Below are positions 35,839 through 43,768 of a stretch of DNA of 64,000 nucleotides, one piece after another. This DNA is from an uncultured Bacteroidales bacterium (GTDB lineage: Bacteria > Bacteroidota > Bacteroidia > Bacteroidales > F082): contig CALAZZ010000146.1 of the NCBI GenBank assembly GCA_937926515.1, positions 1 to 64,000 of the forward strand. Direction: 5' to 3'. The notes below the pieces were generated by a model. The model was not told where the DNA came from. It did not search any database and worked only from the letters and a program-made list of their open reading frames with translations. Numbering within the stretch: the first letter of the stretch is position 1; each line of letters opens with the position of its first letter. A program made the position numbers and the translations under genes.

Positions 35839-37584
35839 TCACCAACCATATAAATGTAGTTCAGCATGGTCAATTGATGTGCCCTCCTCGTAGTAGAGGT
35901 AATATAATTTAAGGGTCGATTCCGGAGTATTGCTTTGATCAAATGAATAGTTAAGGCTTGCCCTACCGCTATAGTTGTCTATTCCACCACCCTTGAAAAC
36001 ATGCATCTGGTGGTAATATCGGTTGTTTCCATATTTATCATCCAGTACAACAAGCACCTGGTCAATGCCTTTCCTGTAATTTATATCCAGATTAAGTTGA
36101 ATATTAATTTTATCCACCTTGTACAGATCAGGTATTTGATCATTGAGATTGATTGAATCGATCAATATGCTGTTGTGTGTTGTGAAATCCTGAAGTTGCG
36201 GAGGTGCAAGCTCCTTATGAAAAAGCACCTCCTTGCTGCCGGGGTCGAAGTAATTGCTGTAAAACAAGCCGCTGAACTTTTCCTCAGTTTTCAAAAAAAC
36301 TTGCCAGTACCTTTGCTTGTTCATAGCCGACCAATGTAGGATATGGTGCTGGTATTGATATGTTTGAAGAATAGCCATATAAGCAAATGGAATTACCAAT
36401 AGAGCACTGAACGCTTTAACCATAGTATTTTTAACGGTAAACAAAGAAGAACCAAACAAAATAAAAAAGCCGTAGTATTCAATCATTACCCGTGACCCGA
36501 AACTGCTTCCGTACCACCATGCCCACCAGCTGGACAACACATAAATAGTAAGGAATGAAGCTGCGAAAAATCCAATCATTTTCCAGTAGTTTCGCCTGAT
36601 TAGATACACCAGCGCGCCACCTGTTATCAAAAAAAAGAATGCCGGGGCATAGATAAAAAAACCCTTTCGATAACTAAATAAAAAATTTACCTGATTGGGC
36701 CTGCTGAGTATAAACCATTCATCCTGATATGGTTTCAGATACCACATACCTGTCTGTACATACCAGATCAGCGGTTGTATCAGAATAATGGCAAATATTA
36801 CGAGGAGCGAGAAAGATAAATGAAAAGGGTTTCGGTATAAAATATATTTGATTGTACTCAGAAATTGCCTGAAACTGTCGAACAGGAAAGGAATAAACAA
36901 TACGATTAAAACATTTACCGGTCTTATTAATCCAATGATCCCCAAGGCAATGGCTGTCAAATAGATAAACTTGACTTGGTGACCCTCCTTAAACTTTAGA
37001 ATGCTGTATATAAACAGGTTAACAAAAGCAAATGAATAAATGTGGCTGAATGAAGCATCTGCATGGGCATAATGCATGAGCGAACTGCAAAACAACACCA
37101 TCAGCTGGAGCACAAATATCCACAAAGGGGCAATAAACTGTAGTTGCAATATCTTTCGAAGCCAATACAATCCTAAAAATAAGTAAAACAATGCAGCTAT
37201 TGCAACAAACCGCTGATATATTAATGAGTATCCATCGGCTTGAAACTGATCGAACGTAATCGCAGTCAGATGCGCGACCAGAAAAAATGGCAATTGCACC
37301 AAGGCTGTGCCTGCGAAATACTTATCAATCTTTTTGTCATTAATGACAGGATTGATCCCCTGGTTGAAATCAGCATGATTATAATAATCGGTAACGAGGG
37401 TGTCGATATAATTAAAGTTAAGATCCTGATAGATGACCAGGGCGGGTAAATAGTCGAAATAACCTTTGCCATCTGCCAGAATTACAACCTCTTTCTCACC
37501 AAAATAATTGTTGATTAAAGCGATCAATAAAGCAATAAGGAAAGCTTCCTGTATGAAATGAACCCGCTTCAATGCCTTTCTCAT
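35839..37584 (-). CDS. GT-C-like membrane glycosyltransferase, paralog B
   Basis: This protein of about 581 residues is the most divergent at its N-terminus but has all family marks: GKGYFDYLPALVIYQDLNF in the first loop, FSYRKGFFIYAP and the WWAWWYGSSFGSRVMIEYY loop, then a beta-rich C-terminal domain (about 450-581). The ATG at 37584 is chosen; an upstream TTG adds ten unlikely residues. It lies downstream of a remnant of a GT2 gene. Its role is probably transfer of a lipid-linked sugar to an envelope glycan (inference). Confidence 0.72.
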   Translation of the reverse strand: MRKALKRVHFIQEAFLIALLIALINNYFGEKEVVILADGKGYFDYLPALVIYQDLNFNYIDTLVTDYYNHADFNQGINPVINDKKIDKYFAGTALVQLPFFLVAHLTAITFDQFQADGYSLIYQRFVAIAALFYLFLGLYWLRKILQLQFIAPLWIFVLQLMVLFCSSLMHYAHADASFSHIYSFAFVNLFIYSILKFKEGHQVKFIYLTAIALGIIGLIRPVNVLIVLFIPFLFDSFRQFLSTIKYILYRNPFHLSFSLLVIFAIILIQPLIWYVQTGMWYLKPYQDEWFILSRPNQVNFLFSYRKGFFIYAPAFFFLITGGALVYLIRRNYWKMIGFFAASFLTIYVLSSWWAWWYGSSFGSRVMIEYYGFFILFGSSLFTVKNTMVKAFSALLVIPFAYMAILQTYQYQHHILHWSAMNKQRYWQVFLKTEEKFSGLFYSNYFDPGSKEVLFHKELAPPQLQDFTTHNSILIDSINLNDQIPDLYKVDKINIQLNLDINYRKGIDQVLVVLDDKYGNNRYYHQMHVFKGGGIDNYSGRASLNYSFDQSNTPESTLKLYYLYYEEGTSIDHAELHLYGW

Positions 37585-37672
37585 ACTTAAATTAAGTGGA
37601 TGATAAATTAACAAAGCAAGCCAATGTCTTCACGAAAAAGTGCTAAAAAACACAAACCAACCGAAAGACTTC

Positions 37673-37795
37673 TTACCTGGCCCAGATATTATACTTCAGC
37701 ACACACCATATCGCCCTGAAACCATCTTTCCAATTTATTTTCTTGCCTTTGTCGTAGATGCGGCCTTAAAAGTAAATTCCTGCCTCCTTGATGTG
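37673..37795 (-). pseudogene. Remnant of GT2 glycosyltransferase 3' end
   Basis: Read on the minus strand this segment encodes the C-terminal end of a second copy of the GT2 gene at 38383-39102: GRIYDKGKKINWKDGF, RAIWCVLKYNIWAR, then a stop. Just before it, similarity continues (IKEAGIYF) but an in-frame TAA replaces the Tyr codon. Over about 90 bp the DNA matches the intact gene at roughly 84%, with a 34-base identical core. No upstream coding part remains, so it is a decayed partial copy. Between the two copies lies the DUF4160/DUF2442 pair. Confidence 0.8.
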
Positions 37796-37847
37796 GACAA
37801 CTGACACCCGAGAGATTCTCGAGGTAATTTCAGGGTATTGTGTCTAA

Positions 37848-38081
37848 TCACAATAAACCTTCCACAAGAATATCCAGATCAAGTGTCTCCCAATGGATGC
37901 CTTCGCCACTGCCTATAAAACGAAAATGGTTTCGCTGTTCGTCAGAAGCATCCCTCAATGCAGGAAACCAATCAATAGGGACTGCCAACTCACGGCCATC
38001 TTCCAGCAGAACATACATTCTATCTTTACTGAACCACAACTCGTTAGCGCAGTTTGATTTATTTATCGTTAAAGTACTCAT
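37848..38081 (-). CDS. DUF2442 domain small protein
   Basis: This 77-residue protein has DUF2442 features: NELWFSKDRMYVLLEDGREL, VPIDWFPALRDASDEQRN and GIHWETLDLDILVEGLL. It is the downstream partner of the DUF4160 gene, overlapping it by 23 bp. DUF2442 proteins regularly pair with DUF4160 and have been viewed as possible antitoxin-like or regulatory partners; I know of no proven function. The pair has its own -7 box. Confidence 0.85.
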   Translation of the reverse strand: MSTLTINKSNCANELWFSKDRMYVLLEDGRELAVPIDWFPALRDASDEQRNHFRFIGSGEGIHWETLDLDILVEGLL

Positions 38082-38295
38082 ACCATTTCGCTTTTAAAAA
38101 AACTAGATTATCAGTTACTATCTTACGAATCTCAACTAATTCAGCAGATTTGAAACGTTTTGCTTTTACCAGCATTACAAAATCAAGCAGAAATTTTGCT
38201 GTGCCATCGCCTTTTTCAATATGAATGTGCATTGGTGAATGATCATTTATATAGAAGAAAAGTCTGTAGCCATTTATCCTTAGTACTGTTGGCAT
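38059..38295 (-). CDS. DUF4160 domain small protein
   Basis: This 78-residue protein has the DUF4160 signature: RINGYRLFFYINDHSPMHIH with the conserved EPxHxHI-like motif written here as SPMHIHIEKGDGTAKF, followed by a helical C-terminus (LVEIRKIVTDNLVFLKAKW). The overlap of 23 bp with the DUF2442 gene indicates coupled translation. It resembles small two-gene toxin-antitoxin modules, but toxicity is not shown. It is flanked by two copies of a GT2 gene 3' end, so it may have arrived by insertion or recombination. Confidence 0.85.
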   Translation of the reverse strand: MPTVLRINGYRLFFYINDHSPMHIHIEKGDGTAKFLLDFVMLVKAKRFKSAELVEIRKIVTDNLVFLKAKWYEYFNDK

Positions 38296-38317
38296 ATATA
38301 ACAGAATTATCCGTAAG

Positions 38318-38325
38318 CAAAGATA
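38318..38325 (-). promoter_or_regulatory. -7 box TATCTTTG before the DUF4160/DUF2442 pair
   Basis: The minus strand reads TATCTTTG, matching TAnnTTTG, giving a leader of about 16 nt. The pair therefore probably has its own promoter rather than relying on the GT2 gene upstream. Confidence 0.4.
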
Positions 38326-38382
38326 ATTAAGACAATTAAGCCATCCTAAAAAAACATATGTGTAAATACTTTTATCTACGCT

Positions 38383-39102
38383 TTACCTCGCCCATAAATT
38401 ATACTTCAGCACACACCATATCGCCCTGAACCCATCTTTCCAGTTGATTTTTTTCCCTTCGTCATAAGTACGTCCATAGTAGGAAATACCAATCTCATAA
38501 ATGCGAATATTTCGTATGCGTGATATCTTGGCAGTCATCTCCGGTTCAATACCAAAACGATTCTCCCGCAATTTAAGCTGCTGAATGATCGGCGTACGGA
38601 ATACCTTATATCCGGTTTCCATATCTGTCAGATTCAGATTGGTAAAGGCATTGGACACAAAGGTGAGAAACTTGTTCCCAATCGAGTGCCAGAAAAACAA
38701 TATCCGATGCGGGTTTCCTCCGGCAAAACGAGAACCATATACCACATCTGCCTTATCTTCAACAAGCGGTGCCAGAAGCCGTGGATATTCGCGCGGATCG
38801 TATTCATGATCAGCGTCCTGTATGATCAAAAACTCACCCGAAGCCTTTTGTATACCTTGCCTGATCGCAAAACCCTTACCGCGGTTTGGCTTTGACTCAA
38901 TCAGATGTATCGTCTGAGACGGATGATCTGCCATATATTGTTTAACCTTCTCAACGGTGTTGTCCTTTGAGCTGTCATCCACAATGATGATCTCATTGGT
39001 AATACCATTGGCACCAAGACTGGCCATTACATTTGTAAGCACTTCGTTGATCAATGCCGATTCATTGTAGGCAGGAATTACTACACTGAGTTGTGGTTTC
39101 AT
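38383..39102 (-). CDS. GT2 glycosyltransferase, polyprenyl-P-sugar synthase-like
   Basis: This 239-residue soluble GT2 enzyme resembles dolichyl-phosphate mannose synthase (DPM1). The motifs are SVVIPAYNES at the start, IIIVDDSSKDNT with the nucleotide-binding Asp pair, ASGEFLIIQDADHEYDP with the metal-binding DAD, and GSRFAGGNPHR. DPM1-like enzymes make polyprenyl-phosphate-linked mannose or glucose, the donors for GT-C enzymes, which fits the surrounding paralogs. No membrane segment is present. A partial, decayed copy of its 3' end lies about 600 bp downstream. Confidence 0.87.
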   Translation of the reverse strand: MKPQLSVVIPAYNESALINEVLTNVMASLGANGITNEIIIVDDSSKDNTVEKVKQYMADHPSQTIHLIESKPNRGKGFAIRQGIQKASGEFLIIQDADHEYDPREYPRLLAPLVEDKADVVYGSRFAGGNPHRILFFWHSIGNKFLTFVSNAFTNLNLTDMETGYKVFRTPIIQQLKLRENRFGIEPEMTAKISRIRNIRIYEIGISYYGRTYDEGKKINWKDGFRAIWCVLKYNLWAR

Positions 39103-39124
39103 CTAATGGAATTGAAATAAACTG

Positions 39125-39132
39125 CAAATGTA
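39125..39132 (-). promoter_or_regulatory. -7 box TACATTTG before the GT2 gene
   Basis: The minus strand reads TACATTTG, matching TAnnTTTG, within the 45-bp gap after GT-C paralog C. It suggests the GT2 gene can be transcribed on its own, with a leader of about 16 nt. Confidence 0.35.
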
Positions 39133-39147
39133 AGGCTATGATTGGAA

Positions 39148-41013
39148 TTATTCCAGTGGTTCAAAGATTTTTACCTCAAAATGTCTGACTAAAAACGTCT
39201 TGGCTGTCGGACTCCATAAATAGGTTTCGAAGCGGTCACCAGATGTAGTGACTTCGGGTGAAAGGTAATCAAATTGATATGTGCGCCATTGTCCGGAATT
39301 AAATCCTTCAGGCTCAATGATTATAGCCCTGTATTTGTAAGTTTTACCTTTTAATTTCTGTTTTGAACCCTGATAGGTGAATGTGGCCACCAGCTTCAAA
39401 TCATCAGGGAGTGCCTCTTCTTCAGCCTTTATTGCGAACGACATACGTGCCCAGAAATGCTCCTTGTTGGTAATTTGATGAAATGGCACCTTCACCCCGG
39501 GCGTGAAAGGCATCTCATGATTTATTCTGTATACCAGTTTTGTGGTATCATTATAGTCAGGTATCTGAAATTGCTCATGATACTGAAAGACGGCGCTAAA
39601 ATCAAGGCTACTCAAAACATAAGACTTATAAGCCGAAGTGTCAGTCAGCTTAAAGTCTGGAGCATCCATATTATGATCAATACGCAGCAGTTTAATATCT
39701 TCATCTGCAATTCTTGTCTTTCCGAAGACTGCAAAATAGTACTCTTTAGTCATCCGACTTCCGTGTATGATCCCGTTCATCAGCTGCCACGATTGAAAAA
39801 CACTGAGCATGATAAAAAATACCAATAGTATGGCGCCAACTGACTTACGCACTGCTTTACCCTCATAGAAGAAAACCACAACAAAAGCCAGTGGCACGGC
39901 CAGTAAGGCATAACTTTGTATAAAAGCCCGCCATCCATAGCTGATCAGACTACTGAAAGCAGCTATCAGGTATAGGTTGGCTACAAAATGAAGTCCTATG
40001 GCACCAAAAGCATTTTTGCCTTTTCTATAGAGTAAAATAAACCCGGCAACAGCAAAGACCATCAATGGGGCATATATAAACCATCCCTTACGAAAACTGA
40101 AAAGTACACGCGAAAAATCAGGATTCCACCAATGCATCACCGATTGGGGGTCATTATACGTTGAAAAATAGATCTGTCCGGTATATGCCTTGAAATAAAG
40201 CATCTGGGGCAGTCCTGCTAACACTGCAAATGCGATCAAATAAATGATATGTGGATAATACCTCAGCACCATCCTGCCTTTCTCAATAAGCGATTGCCGG
40301 CTAAAAACATTCCAAAGCAGCGGAATAAAAACAGCGACAATCTCACTGGGCCGCGACACGATGATCAAACCCAACAATAGCCCTACCATTGCAGCATAGG
40401 CAGGTTTTGGTGATTCATGCCACCGGATCGTAAACCACAGTAGCATAGTGTATAAAGTGAACAGGATGGTATGGGGAGCTCCGGCATCAAAGGTTGTCCA
40501 AAAGAAAAGATTGGTCCCCAGGTATAAAGCGAGCAAGCTTATTGAAGTGGCCTTGTCATTCACAAAACGCAACAGCACTTTTCGTAAAAACACCAACCCC
40601 ACCAATACGTAAAACCATGCAGCAAAAGTCATTGCCAATTGATAGGGAAATGAAAACCCATCAGCGGGGTAGCCTGATAAGCCTGCCAATGCATGGCCAA
40701 GGAGAAAAAAGGGCGATAACATTATCGCCATTCCAGAAAAAAACCTGATGATGTTGTATCCTTCATGAGGTTCCAATTGGTAAAACATAGGTGTATTACC
40801 ATATTGTGCATTGATCTGCTCCAGCCAGCTCAAATCGCTGATACCCGGATCACCATATATAAAAGTGGCAGGCAGGTACAAGTAAAGACCAAAATAGTCA
40901 TAACTCAGTATATTGTGCTGCAGATGTGTGAATTTAAGGGTGCCCAGCAATAAGGCCAGGAATAATACAGCCCACATGGACTGTGACTTCATGAGATCAT
41001 ACTGGTATTTCAT
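39148..41013 (-). CDS. GT-C-like membrane glycosyltransferase, paralog C
   Basis: This 621-residue paralog is closest to A. It has SYDYFGLYLYLPATFIYGDP in the first loop, FTIRWHESPKPAYA, VLFSFRKGWFIYAP and an extended C-terminal domain (about 450-621). The WWxWWYG loop present in paralogs A, B and D is replaced by SSLISYGWRAFIQSY, so acceptor recognition may differ. It is divergent from the membrane-anchored GT2 gene across about 110 bp, and is followed by the soluble GT2 gene. Confidence 0.74.
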   Translation of the reverse strand: MKYQYDLMKSQSMWAVLFLALLLGTLKFTHLQHNILSYDYFGLYLYLPATFIYGDPGISDLSWLEQINAQYGNTPMFYQLEPHEGYNIIRFFSGMAIMLSPFFLLGHALAGLSGYPADGFSFPYQLAMTFAAWFYVLVGLVFLRKVLLRFVNDKATSISLLALYLGTNLFFWTTFDAGAPHTILFTLYTMLLWFTIRWHESPKPAYAAMVGLLLGLIIVSRPSEIVAVFIPLLWNVFSRQSLIEKGRMVLRYYPHIIYLIAFAVLAGLPQMLYFKAYTGQIYFSTYNDPQSVMHWWNPDFSRVLFSFRKGWFIYAPLMVFAVAGFILLYRKGKNAFGAIGLHFVANLYLIAAFSSLISYGWRAFIQSYALLAVPLAFVVVFFYEGKAVRKSVGAILLVFFIMLSVFQSWQLMNGIIHGSRMTKEYYFAVFGKTRIADEDIKLLRIDHNMDAPDFKLTDTSAYKSYVLSSLDFSAVFQYHEQFQIPDYNDTTKLVYRINHEMPFTPGVKVPFHQITNKEHFWARMSFAIKAEEEALPDDLKLVATFTYQGSKQKLKGKTYKYRAIIIEPEGFNSGQWRTYQFDYLSPEVTTSGDRFETYLWSPTAKTFLVRHFEVKIFEPLE

Positions 41014-41035
41014 CAGATCGGTAATGGTTCAATTA

Positions 41036-41106
41036 CAAAAGTAGTGAATTGACTTGCACATGGCGCCAAAATCAATCCAAAGATCTGAACAGTTTCATTA
41101 CCTTTG
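41036..41106. promoter_or_regulatory. Divergent -7 boxes between paralog C and second GT2
   Basis: On the minus strand TACTTTTG (41043-41036) lies about 23 bp before the ATG at 41013. On the plus strand TACCTTTG (41099-41106) lies 17 bp before a GTG at 41123. Both match TAnnTTTG and together form a compact divergent promoter. Confidence 0.45.
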
Positions 41107-41122
41107 CAGCTTTACAATAACC

Positions 41123-41992
41123 GTGCAAGTGCAAAAACCTTCAATCAGCATCGTCGTTCCGGCATACAATGAGGCAGAAGCTATACGTCATAGCCTCGAT
41201 CGCTTTGTGGAGATGAAATTTCATGAAAAATATGAGATCATATATATTGACGATGGTTCCACAGATAAAACCTTCAACATCATCAGTGAATACCCCGTAA
41301 CCTGCATCAGGCATTTTACGAACAAAGGTTATGGTGCCGCACTCAAAACGGGTATAAGAAAAGCAAAGGGCGAAAAGATCATCATTCTTGACAGTGACGG
41401 TCAGCATGACCCCAAATACCTTGACACCCTGATCGAGATGCTTGGTCAATATGATATGGTCATTGGTGAACGCACCGCTGACTCATTCCAGGTAAAAAAC
41501 CGGCAAGGAGGCAAACGAATCATACGTTTGGTTGGCGAGCACCTTGTGGAACAAAAATTACCGGACTATAACTCCGGTTTCCGCGGATTCGACAGGAAGC
41601 TTATCTCCGAAATGCTGCACATCATGCCCAATGGGTTCTCCTTTTCCACCACCTCCACGCTCGCATTTTTGAAAGAGGGCTATACCATTGGCACATTCCC
41701 CATAATTGTGGAAGAACGGCAGGGCCGCAGCTCCAATGTCAAGTTTCTGAAGGATGGATCCAAAACCTTGTTGCTGCTTCTTAGGATCATTATGTTGTTC
41801 AATCCATTGAAGATATTTTTTCCAGCCAGTATTTTGATATTTCTGCTGGGTATTGCCTGGGGTATTGCAGGTTTCTTCATGACCAGCCGCTTCCCAAATA
41901 GCGCAAGCCTGCTAGTGATCATGGGAATGTTTGTATTCTTTTTTGGATTACTTGCCGATCAGATTGCACTGCTGAACAGAACCAAGAAATAA
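41123..41992 (+). CDS. Membrane-anchored GT2 glycosyltransferase
   Basis: This protein of about 290 residues has an N-terminal GT2 domain (SIVVPAYNEAEAIRHSL, IIYIDDGSTDKTF, IIILDSDGQHDP) and two C-terminal membrane helices (about residues 220-275). It looks like a polyprenyl-phosphate glucose or mannose synthase of the GtrB/DPM type. No ATG fits well: an upstream ATG (41060) or TTG would precede the -7 box at 41099, so a GTG at 41123 or 41129 is the likely start. With the soluble GT2 gene it probably makes lipid-linked donors for the GT-C paralogs. Confidence 0.83.
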   Translation: MQVQKPSISIVVPAYNEAEAIRHSLDRFVEMKFHEKYEIIYIDDGSTDKTFNIISEYPVTCIRHFTNKGYGAALKTGIRKAKGEKIIILDSDGQHDPKYLDTLIEMLGQYDMVIGERTADSFQVKNRQGGKRIIRLVGEHLVEQKLPDYNSGFRGFDRKLISEMLHIMPNGFSFSTTSTLAFLKEGYTIGTFPIIVEERQGRSSNVKFLKDGSKTLLLLLRIIMLFNPLKIFFPASILIFLLGIAWGIAGFFMTSRFPNSASLLVIMGMFVFFFGLLADQIALLNRTKK

Positions 41993-42142
41993 AATTTATA
42001 TACTGTCCTAAAAATGGACTACAGTCATAAATGCTGTGATCAAGACAATATGCTCTATTCTCAATAATATACCTTGTAATTTACCCCAACAAGTACAATC
42101 AGAATACTTTACATCATGAATCTCATCAAAAAAACAAAAGCG

Positions 42143-42598
42143 ATGAAAAAAATAGGATTTTTTTTGCTTTCAATGAGCCTGGCAATCTCCCTGTTCAGTC
42201 AGGGAAGTGATTTTGAAACTGATATAGATATTGATTGTGGCGCCAACTATTGGACAAGCACAGAGTATCCTGTTCGCTTGAATATTGGAATCAACGAGAT
42301 CAAAGCTCAACTCGCCGACCAGCTTACACGCTACCCCGAAGACCTGGAGGTAACTACCGAATTAACGTACCGCTATAAAATCACATGTACGGGACAACAT
42401 GTCGAATCCTACCTGGAATCATACAAGGGTCAGCAACACCTGGGCCTTTCAAAAAGGATCAAGGCTATCCTGGATGAAATATGTCAATGGAAGCCAGCCA
42501 TTCATATGGAAAGCCCTGTAAATTCCTTTTATAATCTTACCATTGTATTAACGAAAGGTGAGATTGAAGTTCGCCCCCAAAATCAAAATGAAAAGTGA
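42143..42598 (+). CDS. Secreted protein with TonB-C-like domain
   Basis: This small exported protein of about 151 residues starts with MKKIGFFLLSMSLAISLFSQ, a standard signal peptide; an ATG nine codons upstream (42116) is possible but less likely. The C-terminal half (GLSKRIKAILDEICQWKPAI, then SPVNSFYNLTIVLTKGEIEV) resembles the TonB C-terminal domain as found in many Bacteroidota periplasmic proteins. There is no membrane anchor or proline-rich linker, so it is not an energy-coupling TonB itself. The function is unknown. It lies alone inside the glycan cluster. Confidence 0.65.
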   Translation: MKKIGFFLLSMSLAISLFSQGSDFETDIDIDCGANYWTSTEYPVRLNIGINEIKAQLADQLTRYPEDLEVTTELTYRYKITCTGQHVESYLESYKGQQHLGLSKRIKAILDEICQWKPAIHMESPVNSFYNLTIVLTKGEIEVRPQNQNEK

Positions 42599-42857
42599 TG
42601 ATAAAAGTTTGAAGCGCAGCATTATTTTATTGACCTGAACTTCGAACTGGTATGTTGGACCACCATTTTCAAACCAGCTGATGAGATCGCTTATTGTTAC
42701 TTAAAAATGAATGATGTGAAAATTTTCGACTCAAAAACGGGCAAATTATTGCAACTTTGTGCCATTGCCTTACTCCGCTATGTTTATTAAGTTGCATTGC
42801 AAGTGAACGAGAACAGGACTGAAAACAGGTTTGCCACCTTCTTATGTTTGAGTACCG

Positions 42858-43601
42858 ATGAGTAATTCAAAATATGATAATTCTGATCACCGTAACCCTT
42901 TCTCTAATAAGGATGTAGAGGCACACTGGGACCGTGTTGCCCATATTTATGTAGCTGAAAACAACAAAGTTAAGTCTGCTCACGATCAGCGGTTTCATGA
43001 AAGCATGCAGCACCTGAAACCGGATAATGCCGGGCGCGTGCTCAACATCAGCAGCCGCGATGCCGAAGCAAATGATTTTATCCGCAAGTACAATCCTGCC
43101 GTGGAAGTGATCAATGCCGAAATATCGGCAGGGCTGATGGCCGAAGCACGCAAATACCGTCCGGAAGCCATACAGCAAAAAATTGAAACCTACAGCAAGC
43201 TTCCATTTGATGATCGCTATTTTGACCGTATTCTAAGCCTCGAAACACTGGAACACTGTGCTGACCCGCTGGCTTTTCTTAAAGAGCTTTGGCGTGTGGG
43301 AACAACTAATGCACGCTTGGTGCTCAGCTGTCCACCTGCCACCAGCGAACTCCCGTACAGGATTTATACTTCGATTTTTGGAGGTCATGGCGAAGGTCCT
43401 CATCGCTTTTTACCATCGGCCGAGGTGAAAGCTATGCTGCACAAAGCGGGCTGGAAATTAATTCTGCATAAGGGAACAGTACTCATCCCGGTTGGGCCTT
43501 CTGCCTTGCAGCAGTTTGGCGAAAGGGTGATCAATGCATTTCAGGGCAGTTTGCTCGCCGAAATGGGGATCAGGCAGTTTTATGTGTGTGAGAAGGATTG
43601 A
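42858..43601 (+). CDS. SAM-dependent methyltransferase (class I)
   Basis: This 247-residue class I methyltransferase is of the Methyltransf_11 kind. A divergent motif I (RVLNISSRDAEANDFI) lacks the usual Gly-rich loop. The acidic EISAGLMAEARKY and the LPFDDRYFDRILSLETLEHC motif (the common FDxI...LEHxxDP pattern) are clear, followed by KELWRVGTTNARLVLSCP. Such genes are frequent in polysaccharide clusters, acting on sugars or lipids. The substrate is unknown. No membrane segment. Confidence 0.8.
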   Translation: MSNSKYDNSDHRNPFSNKDVEAHWDRVAHIYVAENNKVKSAHDQRFHESMQHLKPDNAGRVLNISSRDAEANDFIRKYNPAVEVINAEISAGLMAEARKYRPEAIQQKIETYSKLPFDDRYFDRILSLETLEHCADPLAFLKELWRVGTTNARLVLSCPPATSELPYRIYTSIFGGHGEGPHRFLPSAEVKAMLHKAGWKLILHKGTVLIPVGPSALQQFGERVINAFQGSLLAEMGIRQFYVCEKD

Positions 43602-43730
43602 GGGGGAGGTCGGAGACAGAATACAAGAGGCAGGAGTGTGGTAATTGAACTCGATAAATTAAGAGATGTACTGTAATACAATGAAGGTGAAATAAATACG
43701 AAAGACAACCAACACTATTTATACAGTGTC

Positions 43731-43764
43731 AAATCTAAAACCATAAATCTGAAATCATAAATCC
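43731..43764. repeat. 14-bp tandem repeat upstream of the FrhB-like gene
   Basis: AAATCTAAAACCAT (43731-43744), AAATCTGAAATCAT (43745-43758) and a partial AAATCC follow each other directly. The array ends five bases before the GTG start of the next gene, so it occupies the site where a ribosome would bind. Confidence 0.75.
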
Positions 43765-43768
43765 AACC

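Noticed and set aside
42001..42030. Hairpin after the second GT2 gene (ACTGTCC ... GGACTACAGT)
   Set aside because: The stem has a bulge of three bases and no T-run, so it is not a convincing terminator.
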